Positions 1 through 10,013 of a DNA stretch of 64,000 nucleotides are shown here, one piece after another. The position numbers and the translations under genes were made by a program. The notes under the pieces were generated by a model that was not told where the DNA came from, searched no databases, and saw only the letters and a list, made by a program, of their open reading frames with translations. Each line of letters begins with the position of its first letter. Position 1 is the stretch's first letter. Source of the stretch: Coptis chinensis (lineage: Eukaryota > Streptophyta > Magnoliopsida > Ranunculales > Ranunculaceae); assembly GCA_015680905.1 (NCBI GenBank), contig CM027377.1, forward strand, positions 60,161,501 through 60,225,500, written 5' to 3'.

Positions 1-1376
1 GGAAGCCCGTGGACAATCATAGAGAAGGCCAAGGAATTGAAGCTATTAAAGATGCAAATTAGACCTATTTTAAAGCCTATTTGGAAGCCCAAGGCCAAAG
101 GATTCGTTGCTTGGACCAAAGCTCGCAAAAGAGGAAAGAAGGATGGAGCAAAAGAGGAAAAATAGAGTCTCGCGTCTGAGACGCGACCATCGTGCGTCTA
201 GACGCGACTCTCGCGTCTGAGACACAAGGATCGTGTGTCCAGACGCATGAAACGACACTGTAGCCAATTCCTTCTTAGTTTTGGAGACGAAGTTGGACTC
301 TGAAAAAAGTTGATTTGTATTATGAAACAAATGGCGGTTTGGAATACTTTTAGAACTCATTGTAACCCCTATAAATAGAGGACCTAAGTGCCTTATGTAA
401 TTGGCCAATTTACTTATATTCTTGTCTCTAGAACTTGAGGCAGAGAGATATTAATAATAAAAGATTCGGTTTTAACTAGCCAAGTCTTAATAAGTTAGTC
501 TTTCTAGTCTTATGTTCCTCGACTCTCCTTCTTCTCGTTCTTCGTGTTCTTCCTTCTTTATGGAAGGCTAATCTTCTCCTTCAAGGGAGAAGATGAAGCC
601 GATGCTTAAGGTTTAATTATTTTTTTGGTTCATGGTATTCTTCAATCAGGTTAGTTCTTTATGTTTTTAGTTATTAGTTCCATTGCCCACACCAAGGGAT
701 GGAAGTATAGAATAGGGTTTATGTTTTGCAACATTAATATCATACTAGTGTTCTTTACTTTTCTTCTAGTAGTATAGTTCTTTAGAGTTAGGGAAGTATT
801 CTTTGTGTTGCCTTAGAAGGGGTAGCTTAGGGAGTTGCTGCCTAGGAGAAGTATTCTTTGTGTTTGCTTTAAGTGGTGATTCATTGAATGACCGCCCTAT
901 TAGGAAGTACTCCTTGATGTTGCTCTCGGTAATACATTAAATGGCTACCCGAGCTTACATAAAAGGAAAGAAGATATTAATAGCATAAACATAGGAACAA
1001 CCTTAAGTAGAGTTAATTGTTAACGATGTTTCATCCAAGAGGGCATCGGCACTCGCTCGATTGCCTAATTGTAGTCTATTTGTAAGAACAACCATGAAGC
1101 AGAAGGTCATAGATCAAAAGTATTGGTGGATTCTAATCTCTTGAATTCCCTCTCTTATAAATTTTCAATAATTTAGTTAGTTTAGTTTAGTTTAGCATTA
1201 GAATCTAAAATCTCTACAATCATAGTTTTTAATCCCTCAAACTCCCTTTCCAGTCATGTCCTTCACATAACATACACTTAAAAGTGGAACGATACCGTAC
1301 TCATCCTTTACTTATTGAGGGATAATTAGGTTTTGATATGCTTCTATTTGTTCAACGATCATCATCTATCTACATC
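1..1376 (+). mobile_element. Truncated LTR, same family as the solo LTR at 6385-7961
   Basis: This stretch aligns almost end to end with about 6565-7940, including the TATA-like CTATAAATAGAGGACC near 370 and the segment ending GTTCAACGA near 1358. The window edge removes about the first 180 bases. The right end is not sharp: the A-run and GCTGATCA terminus of the other copy are not seen here. No coding sequence is visible. Whether it is a solo LTR or the end of an element lying outside the window cannot be decided. Confidence 0.75.
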
Positions 1377-1567
1377 ATCCATATACCATATCTCATAAAC
1401 ACAAAAGGAGCGAGTGTCATGAATATCAAGCTTGAACAGTAACGAAAATATGAGAAACAAGAATGAAAAATTAAAAGGGTGGGTGGGTAGAGAATAGGGG
1501 ATTGCCCATTGGATTCAACCAATTGAATTCTTGTCTTGAGTGAGTTTAAGATGGCAGCGGTGCCATT

Positions 1568-3001
1568 TGATAAACCGTAAAAACACAACTAGATTTCTCT
1601 AACCTATTCTTACGTTATCAATTATTTATTTTCTACTCTCACATATATATTCATGCAATATATAGAGTACGAAATCGTTCCACTCTTAACTTTCTAGACT
1701 TAAAACAATTCAACTAACCAAACACAAGGAAATAATGGTGAGAGCAATATTTATGGATGTGAATTTATACTACGAAACTAAATATATGAATTTAACTTGT
1801 ACTAATTTAATTAAAGCAATTGAATATGACTTGAATAAAATATGGAGAAGAATAGAGAGAGATTGAAATCAACTTTTTAATTTTTTAACATGCTAACATA
1901 GATTTGTATAGAAAACCCTAGTCTAGATATTCTCACACAAGGTTAAAATATAAAGACTAGACCTTTAATGATCCCTAATTACTTTATACTATCTATAGTC
2001 ATAAACTAATTAGCATGAGAAAAAGTTTGTTCCCATTCTCATAGCAAACTCACTATTCTCTAGTTTAGGTTAAACTCTTTTTATCTCTAAGTCAAGAAAA
2101 ACCTAAACTTGAAACCATAAACAACAAATATATACTAACAAATCAAGTCCTCTAAAAGGTTCATTCAAACTCCCTCTAATGAGAGTTTAGTTTCAATTTA
2201 TGGGACTATCATGAACAAAATAATGAAAAGAAGACATAATAGAAAGAGAAATAATTTAATTCAATAATAATAATAACTTGAAGATATTTTAATAGATGTT
2301 TTATGAAGGCTACAATTATAAACCCTAATTAAACTAAACTAAGTGGGAGAGAGAAAGCTAAATTATTCTAACTAATGGGAGAGAGAGCTAAATTATTCTA
2401 ACTAATGGGAGGGAGAGAGAATAGAGTTTTTCCTTCATTCTCTTTATATAGGAGAATGTTAGGTTTACAATTTCGTGCATGGGCTTTGGAGCTGTGTTTT
2501 GGGCCACTAAATCAAGCCTAAAACCTAATTACTTAAGTCCAAAAAAGGTTTCTCTATGGGAATTTACTGCAATAGCTTTTTCATCTACATTTAGTACTTT
2601 GATTGGGTCACGGCTTAAACCATTAGAAAGATCTTTCCGAGTCGGTCGTTTTAACATATAATAGGCCCAATTCCGAGGTCTACGTCCAAAGATACGGCCT
2701 ACTAAAGTTCTATTGACTTTTCTACTCTTTTTCTACCCGCATTGACTTTAACTTTTCAGCTTTGACTAGGCTATAAAAAGACTTTTTCTCCTTGAAACTT
2801 GGGCTTTAAGCATATAATTTCTCTAGCAAGTAATTTGACTCCTTTCTCTTGCAAATGTGATGCATTTCTTCATATAATTGATTTCAAGACCTGAAATACA
2901 CAAAAACACGTAAACATTATTAACTCTTATTTATTATAAACATAATTGCCCTAAATATAATACTATTAAGGGGTTGAAACTACAGTTTTGGGCTCTTATC
3001 A
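1568..3001 (-). mobile_element. Probable LTR on the minus strand, related to the 6385-7961 family
   Basis: Read on the minus strand, this segment starts at 3001 with TGATAAGAGCCC, close to the TGATAAGTGC start of the solo LTR. It also has a TATATAAAGAG box near 2450. An ATCGTTCCACT motif near 1672 is shared, inverted, with the 3' part of the solo LTR. The right edge cuts abruptly into gypsy coding sequence at 3002. The left edge near 1568 is a guess, and no target-site duplication was found. There is no gene inside. Bases 1377-1567 hold nothing I recognise. Confidence 0.42.
2344..2415. repeat. Short tandem duplication, about 30-bp unit
   Basis: Two adjacent copies of a unit with a GGGAGAGAG head followed by AGCTAAATTATTCTAACTAA, then a third partial GGGAGGGAGAGAG head. 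It lies just upstream, on the + strand, of the minus-strand TATA box of the probable LTR. Confidence 0.7.
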
Positions 3002-3009
3002 CTACCCCA

Positions 3010-3850
3010 CACACAACATACTACAACTTAGGAGACATCACCTTCACTGAGGTCGACCTCAACAAGATATGCCTCCCGTAAAACGACGCTCTGGTTGTCC
3101 ATGTCAAAATCAACGACTGAACAGTAAAGCGCGTCCTAATCGACCCAGGCAACTCATGTGTTATTTTTTTCTACCAGACTATCAAAAAGGTGAACTTGCC
3201 CAAGTAGGTTATGATTGATCCAATAGCCCCCCTCTATGGCTTCGATGGATCTTGAGCTGACCCAATTGGAGACATAATTCTACCTGTCTCAGTCGGGTCA
3301 TACGAAGATAAAGTCAGCATCAATATACGTGCTTCAACATTTTGGATGTCAACTCATCCTACACTACTATTTTAGGATCTCGTTGGATCCACAAGATGTA
3401 AGTAATGCCATTAACACTCCATCAAGTTTTACGCTTCCCTGGCCCCAGAGGCATGATGGAGCTCAGAAGCAACTAGCTCAATTCCCACAATTGCAACTAG
3501 ATCCTTTCAGTCAACAAGCCTACTGGGGCTTTACTTAAAAACAAGGGAGAGATCGCCAAAACCAAGCTAGTAGAAGACTTCATCTTTGAGGTCAAGACCC
3601 TAACCAAGACCCCCAAAAGCAAACCGATAAAGGAGAACACTAGGGGCTCGGTCAAAAACATCCCTCCAGAAGCCCAGACCCCAGAGGTCGCCCCACCTCT
3701 TTAGGTCAAGGAGACATCGCAAGAGACCAAGACCTCAGAGGTCACTCAACCCACTACGGCGGCTGCTCAACCCGAGTTGAAAGAAAAGGTTAACCTAGGA
3801 ATTGAAGAGGACCCTAAGTTCATTTATGTAGGAGCTAACCTTGATCCAAC
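3010..3850 (+). pseudogene. Tat element gag-protease remnant
   Basis: In one frame a retroviral-type aspartic protease can be followed: the flap-side strand near 3050, then LIDPGNSC near 3135-3160, where the family has D-S/T-G. The catalytic triad reads D-P-G here, so the site is altered as well as interrupted by stops. A Pro/Lys-rich linker (about 3590-3790) precedes the RT domain. Several stop codons break the frame (for example near 3080, 3118 and 3204). This is non-functional sequence, useful only for placing the element. Confidence 0.6.
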
Positions 3851-5098
3851 TCTCAAGGCATAACTTGTAAGCTTTTTATCATTAAATAAAGATGTTTTTG
3901 CTTGGTCGTACATCGATGTGCCTGGAATTAATCCCAATGTTGCATGCCATAAGTTAAATGTTAACCCAAATGCTAAACCAGTTCGACAACGACTTCGAAA
4001 GCTATCCCTTAGATTTCAAAAAAAAATCAATGAAGAGGTAAAAAATCTCAAAAAAGTTGGCTTCATTAGGAAGGTTGATTACCCTGAATAGGTCGTTAAC
4101 ATAGTAACAATCCCGAGAAAAAATGGCACAATTCGCCTTTGTGTGGACTTTACCAACCTAAATCAGGAAACTCCTAAGGATAGCTTCCCCTTACCAAGAA
4201 TCGACCGACTTGTGGACCAGACCTGTGGCCACGAGCTCTTGTCAATCATGGATGCCTACAGTAGCTACAACCAAATCCCACTAACAGAAGAAGACCAAGA
4301 GAAAACCTTATTCGTAACAGCTCAAAGCATGGAATTTACTGTTACAATGTCCTTCCATTCGGCCTCAAGAATGCTGATGTGACCTACTAGCGACTCATCA
4401 CCGATATGTTCCAAGACATGTTAGGTGACACCATGGAAGTCTACATAGACGACATGGTCGTCAAAAGCAAGAAAGCTGGAGATCACTTAGATCATCTCAC
4501 ACAAGCGTTCTCCAGACTTCGGCGAACTCAGATGAAACTTAACCCTAAGAAATATCTCTTTGGAGCGTCCTCTGGGAAATTTCTGAGGTATCAGGTCTCA
4601 TAACGTGGGATAGAAGCAAACCCAGATCAGATTCGAGCGTTCTTGGACATGCCTAACCCAAAAACAAAGAAGCAGATATAAAAACTGTCAGGAATGGTGG
4701 CAGCTCTAAATCGATTCATATCGAGAGTATCAGACAAATGCCAACCTTTCCTGCAAATTCTCAAGAAGGGTGAACAGTTTTCATGGAACGAGTAATGCCG
4801 CCAGGCGTTCTCTACTCTCAATGACTACTTGTCAACACCACCTGTGATGGCAAAACCAAATGATGGTGAAACACTGGCCCTGTACTTAGCAGTGTCTGAC
4901 TTCGCTATCAGTTCAGTTCTCTTCAAAGAGGAACAGAATGTAGAGAAACTGATCTACTTCACAAGCAAGATATTGTTGCCAGCTGAGAAGAACTACTCCC
5001 ACATTGAAAAGGCAGTACTAACATTACTTACTCAGCATGAAAGTTCATACCACACTTTCAAGCACATCCAATCAAAGTGTTCACCGACGTCCCACTAA
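3850..5098 (+). pseudogene. Tat element reverse transcriptase and first RNase H
   Basis: The RT fingers and palm can be read across several short open stretches: CVDFTNLN at about 4140-4163, MDAYSSYNQI near 4249-4278, and the catalytic box YIDDMVVKS at 4441-4467, with both aspartates intact. The thumb follows to about 4800. The gypsy-type RNase H (about 4829-5098) contains YLAVSDFAISSVL and YFTSKILLPAEKNYSHIEK. A stop near 4091 and frameshifts or stops near 4382, 4602 and 4795 disrupt it. It would have encoded the copying enzyme of the element. Confidence 0.8.
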
Positions 5099-5289
5099 AG
5101 AAGATCCTTCTTAAAGCCAACAAAATAACTCGCATTGCAATATAGGCAGAAGAACTTGGTGAACACCACATTGAGTTCACCCCAAGAACCTCTCAGAAAG
5201 GTCAGGTCATTGTTGATTTCTTAGCAGATTTCCCAGTTGACGACCTGAACTGGGAACCAGAGGTCGACACCCCAACCTCTAAGCAACAC

Positions 5290-5604
5290 GACCCATCGGT
5301 ATGGTCACTCTACGTAGATGGAGCTTGCAATCCAGGTGGCAGTAGAGTCGGAGTAGTCCTAGTATCACCAGATGGCTTTATGGTGGAAAAATCAGTTCGC
5401 ATTGATTTCACGACCTCCAACAATGAAGCTGAGTACGAAGCCCTGATCATGGGACTCCGCATGGCATTTGAGCTTAAAGTTCAGGAGCTCAAGGTCTTTA
5501 GCGATTCACAACTGGTCGTTCGCCATGTCGCCAATGAGTATACCACCAATGAAGGTAACATTTCTAAATACCTTCAAATTGTAAACCAATTACTGCCTTC
5601 TTAA
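5290..5604 (+). pseudogene. Second (archaeal-type) RNase H of the Tat element
   Basis: An additional RNase H lies directly after the usual one. It reads LYVDGACNPGG, then NNEAEYEALIMGL, then FSDSQLVVRHVANEY. The D, E and D metal-binding positions are all present. A second RNase H located between the first one and integrase is diagnostic for the plant Tat group of Ty3/gypsy elements. The stretch is open for about 100 codons and ends at a stop at 5602. It is the best preserved part of this relic. Confidence 0.82.
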
Positions 5605-6384
5605 CTTTTAAGAAAGTCACCATACACCATTTCCTACGGGAAGAGAATCGCCACGCTGACAGCCTGGCGTACCTCATGACCCAAACACCGAACTGTGACC
5701 TTAGGAAACTACTCATCGAAGTAATTGATATACCTGCTTACCAAAATGAGCACGTCCTAGAAATAAACGACCTATGCCCACTCTCTGACACTAAGATGAG
5801 TCATTCATGGATGTAGCCTATCATAGATTATATCAAGCTAGGCAAAACACCAGCATATCACATAAGTTCAATACCAGTCAGGTTGTTATTGCCTAGTAAA
5901 TGACAAACTTTCCAAAAAATCTGCCGGAAGACCATCTGAGGTGCATAAGCCCAGAACAGGGTCAGATGATTTTCGCATAAATCACTAGGGAGAATGCGGA
6001 AACCACGCAGGAGGTCGCTCTTTGGATCACAAAGTGATCTCACAAGGATATTTCTGGCCAAGAATGCAGATCGATGCAAAAAAGTATGTACTGAAATGCA
6101 TTAAGTGCCAAACATTTGGCCAAAACATCATCCAGGCAGCTTGAGAACTCATCAATATTGCTAGCCCTTGGCTATTTCACATGTGGGGCTTAAACATCAT
6201 GGGTCCATTCATGCCACAGAAAAGCACATGCTTTTGGTTCTTCCTAGCTGCAACAGATTACTTCACCAAATGGGTGGAAGAGATCCCCTTGGCTCATGTC
6301 AAGGAATCTAATGTCAAAAACTTCATCTGGACCAACATCATAACCAAATTTGGCATACCCCACACATTGGTGATGGAAAATGGC
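5605..6384 (+). pseudogene. Tat integrase, N-terminal and core part, cut by a solo LTR
   Basis: Frame-broken integrase. The zinc-finger region is poorly preserved near 6080-6130. The catalytic core begins about 6181 with WGLNIMGPF and continues through DYFTKWVEEIPLA. It breaks off at NG (6384), where the solo LTR is inserted. The reading resumes at 7967 with SQFKG, so the two halves join in frame once the LTR and one copy of the ATGGC duplication are discounted. Several stops make it non-functional. Confidence 0.75.
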
Positions 6385-7961
6385 TGATAAGTGCTCAAAA
6401 AGTGCTATTTAACCCTCAATTATGCCTCTTGTTTAGCCATCTTAGTGGACTAATAGTGTTTGTAAGTTATGTTTTATGATTCTACAGGTCAAAAAGAGAG
6501 TTTTGTGGAATATTAGAGAAAAAAGGGTAAAACGGAGTAATACGGAGCATTAAGGATCACATAGGAGGCCCATGGACAATCATGGAGAAGGCCAAGGAAT
6601 TGGAGCTATTAAATATGCGACTTTGACCTATTTTAAAGCCTATTTGGAAGCCCAAGGCCAAAGGATTCTTTGCTTGAACCAAATCCCGCAAAAGAGGATA
6701 GAAAGATAGAGCAGAAGAGACAAAATAGGCTTACGCGTCTGGGACGCATGGATCGAAAGCATCCAGACGCATTGATTGCGTCTGAGACTCATGAATAGTG
6801 AGTCGGGCATGGATCGATTTCTTGTAGCCAATTTCTTCTCGGTTTTGGAGCGAAGTTGGACTCACGAAAGAAGTCTATTTGTATTAGGAAACAAATGACG
6901 GTTTGGAATGCTTCTAGAGCTCATTGTAACCTCTATAAATAGATGACCTAAGTGCCTCATGTAATTTGCCAATTCACTTATACTCTTGTCTCCAGAACTT
7001 GAGGCAGAGAGAGATTAATAATAAAATATCGGTTTTAACTAGCTAAGTCTTAATAAATTAGTCTTTCTAGTCTTATGTTCTTCGACTCTTCTTCTTCTCG
7101 TTCTTCGTGTTCTTCCTTCTTTATGGAAGGCTAATCTTCTCCTTCAAGGGAGGAGATGAAGCCAGTGCTTAAGGTTTAATGATTCTTCTGGTTCATGGTG
7201 TTCTTCAATTAGGTTAGTTCTTTATGTTTTTAGTTATTAGTTCTATTGCCCACACCAAGGGATGGAAGTATAGAATAGGGTTTATGTTTTGTAATATTGA
7301 TATCATGCTAGTGTTCTTACTTTTCTTCTTGTAGTATAGTTCTTTAGGTTTAGGGAAGTATTCTTTGTGTTGCCTTAGAAGCGATAGCTTAGGGAATGGC
7401 TACCTAGGGAAAGTATTCTTTGTGTTTGCCTTAAGTGGTAATTCATTGAATGGTCGCCCTATTAGGAAGTACTCCTTGATGTTGCTCTCGGTAATACATT
7501 GAATCGCTGCCCGAGCTTACATAAAAGGAAAGAAGATATTAATAGCATAAACATAGGAACAACCTTAAATAGAGTTAATTGTTAACGATGTTTTGTCCAA
7601 GAGGGCATCGGCACTCGCTCGATTGCCTAATTGTAGTCTACTTGTAAGAACAACTATGAAGCAGAAGGTCATAGATTAAAAGTATTGGTGGATTCTAATC
7701 TCTTGAATTCCCTCTCTTATAAATTCTCAATAGTTTAGTTAATTTAGTTTAGTTTAGCATTAGAATCTAAAATCTTTCTGATCATAGTTTTTAATCCTTT
7801 AAACCCCCCTTTCCGTCCTGTCCTTCACATAACATACACTTAAAAGTGGAACGATACCCTACTCATCCTTTACTTATTAAGGGATAATTAGGTTTTGATA
7901 CGCTTCTGTTTTGTTCAACGACCATACACCATCTACATACACAAAAAAAAAAAGCTGATCA
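6385..7961 (+). mobile_element. Solo LTR, 1577 bp, with 5-bp target-site duplication
   Basis: The element starts TGATAAGTGC and ends GCTGATCA, so its tips are TGAT/ATCA with canonical TG...CA. It is flanked by ATGGC at 6380-6384 and again at 7962-7966, and it splits the integrase of the older Tat element exactly at that point. A TATA-like CTATAAATAGATG lies near 6932. There is an A-run just before the 3' terminus (7942-7953). No internal region or coding sequence is present, so this is the product of LTR-LTR recombination. A truncated relative occupies 1-1376. Confidence 0.92.
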
Positions 7962-8592
7962 ATGGCTCCCAGTTCAAAGGAAAAATAGTTAAGAAATTCT
8001 TAGCTAAGTAGAAGATCGTTCACGTGTTCTTCATTCCCCAGTACGCTCAAAGTAATGGTCAAGCAGAAGTTAGTAACAAAGCAATTCTGGAGAACTTGAA
8101 AAAGAAGATTGAAAAGAACAAAAGCCAATGACCAATGCAACTATAAAACATTCTATGGGCTCATAGAACGACAGCTCGTTCTAGTACAGGCGAGTCACCG
8201 TTCTCACTATGCTATGGTACCGAGGTCGTCATTCCTACTGAGTTGAAAATTATGACAACTCGATCGGAGATCATTGAATTTGGTTAGAACGATTCCATTC
8301 TTGTTCGAGAGGTTGACTTACTTGAAGAACAATGCGACCTAGCCTCCATTCGAGTGGCATCCTAGCACCAAACTCTGAGGAAGACGTACAACAAGCGAAC
8401 CCTTGAAGTTTCCAACCTGGCAACCTAGTCTTGAAAAAGACTAAGGATGACTCGAAACTGGCACCAACATGGGAATACCCTTATATAGTGGAACGAGTTG
8501 TTGGCAATGGAGCATATTGGATCAAAACCCAAGATGGACAGGCATTACCACGTCCTTGGAATACTTTCTTGTTAAAGAAATTTTATCAATAA
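7962..8592 (+). pseudogene. Tat integrase, C-terminal part
   Basis: Continuation of the integrase after the solo LTR. It starts at NGSQFKGK, then a frame-broken core. The C-terminal domain is readable as NLVLKKTKDDSKLAPTWEYP and ends PRPWNTFLLKKFYQ with a stop at 8590-8592. That ending is typical of Tat-group integrases. There is no chromodomain. Stops and frameshifts occur between about 7987 and 8430. Confidence 0.8.
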
Positions 8593-8689
8593 AAAATTTC
8601 ATTTTCGTGAGTTTTAACTCTTAACACTATACACATAGTTTTTATTTTGCATCAATGCACTGTAGTCTCTCTATGTTATTAAATAGACG

Positions 8690-9400
8690 CACAACTCGCT
8701 CTTTAAGAGTAAAACGTTAACTCGAACTAAAATGCTCTCTAGAGCTAAAACGTTCTCTACACAATTAAACACTCACTCGATCTCAGGGCTACATAGCTCA
8801 CATGCTTCTCACTAGTTGGATACCTACACTCTAGGGTCAACTCAGTGCAGAACGCTCTCTAAGAGCAAAACGCTCAAACGAACTGAAATGCTCTCCAGAG
8901 CTAAAACGTTCTACACAATAAAACGCTCACTCGAGCTCAAGGCTACATAGCTCACATGCTACTTAGCCTTAACATTTCTCACTAGTTGAGGACCTGCAAT
9001 TCTAGGATCAACTTAGTGCAGAACGCTTACTTGAACTGACACGCTCTCCACAGCTAAAACATTCTCTACAGTCAGAACGCTAAGTCGAACTAAAACACTC
9101 TCCAGAGCTAAAACGTTCTCTATGATAAAACGCTCACTCAAGCTCACAGGCTACATAGCTTTAATACTTCCCACTAGTTGTAGACCTACACTTCTAAGGT
9201 CAACTCAGTGCAGAATGCTCTCTAGGGCAACCAACAATCTTAATCAAGCTAAAACGCTCACTCGAGCGCACAGGCTACATAGCCTAAACACTTCTCACTT
9301 GTTGGAAACCTACACTTCGAGGGTCAAGTCCGTGTAGAACGTTCACTAAAAGCAACACGCTTACATAGGCTAAAACGCTCACTGGAGTAAAACACCCATA
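8690..9400. repeat. Degenerate tandem repeat block 1 of the Tat 3' region
   Basis: Diverged units recur with the anchors GCTACATAG (8788, 8942, 9150, 9274), CACTAGTTG, GGTCAACTCAGTGCAGAACG and AAAACGCTCACTCGAGC. Spacing between anchors is irregular (154, 208 and 124 bp) because of nested smaller duplications of the ACGCTCTCCAGAGCTAAAAC type. It is non-coding. Repeat-rich 3' regions are common in Tat-group elements. Confidence 0.8.
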
Positions 9401-9589
9401 GCTCCCTAGAGCCACAATCTTACTGATTCGCAAAACATGTACTTCTAAAGTTCAAATCAAATGCGGATATCAAAACATCAGGCAATTGCATTCAAGACAG
9501 AAGGAAAATGAAGAAAGAAAATACGCATGCATTTTATAAATATAAATTATGAACTACCTGAAAAGACTCAGGAACCCAGTTCATATACT

Positions 9590-10001
9590 AACTGAGCTGC
9601 CGGGACATCCCAGAAAACCAACTCGGTTAGCACGATAGCAAAGTCAAGCCGAACTGCCAAGAATATTCCGGGAAACCAGTTCGTCCATGTACCAACATTA
9701 AAGCAAATAATAAAGGCGAACTGCCCAGGTTGCCCCAGGTTATCAGCTCTTAATGTATCTAGCCCATCCACAACAAACATAAAATGTGAACTGGCAAGGC
9801 AAGCCCAGGAGACTAGCTCTATTGTATCAATACCACTTACATCGGGAAACATAAGGAACAACTGCCCAGGCAATCCCAGGAGACTAGCTCTATTGTATCA
9901 ATACCACTTACATCGGGAAACATAATGAACAACTGCCCAGGCAAGCCTAGGTGACTAGCTCTATTATATCAATACCACTTACATCGGAAAACATAAGGAA
10001 C
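9590..10001. repeat. Tandem repeat block 2, 71-bp unit
   Basis: The motif ATCGGGAAACATAA recurs at 9841 and 9912 and, as ATCGGAAAACATAA, at 9983, giving an exact 71-bp period. Each unit includes AACTGCCCAGGCAA, GACTAGCTCTATTGTATC and ATACCACTTACATCGG. At least three good units (about 9790-10001) follow more diverged ones beginning near 9590. The open stretch at 9568-9873 on the minus strand is a by-product of the repeats, not a gene. Confidence 0.85.
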
Positions 10002-10013
10002 AGAGAGAAACAC

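Noticed and set aside
9568-9873. 101-codon minus-strand open stretch
   Set aside because: It lies in the tandem-repeat block, and its sequence simply reflects the repeated unit.
9590-10001. Possible CRISPR-like array
   Set aside because: Units are directly adjacent with no unique spacers, and the setting is a plant retrotransposon.
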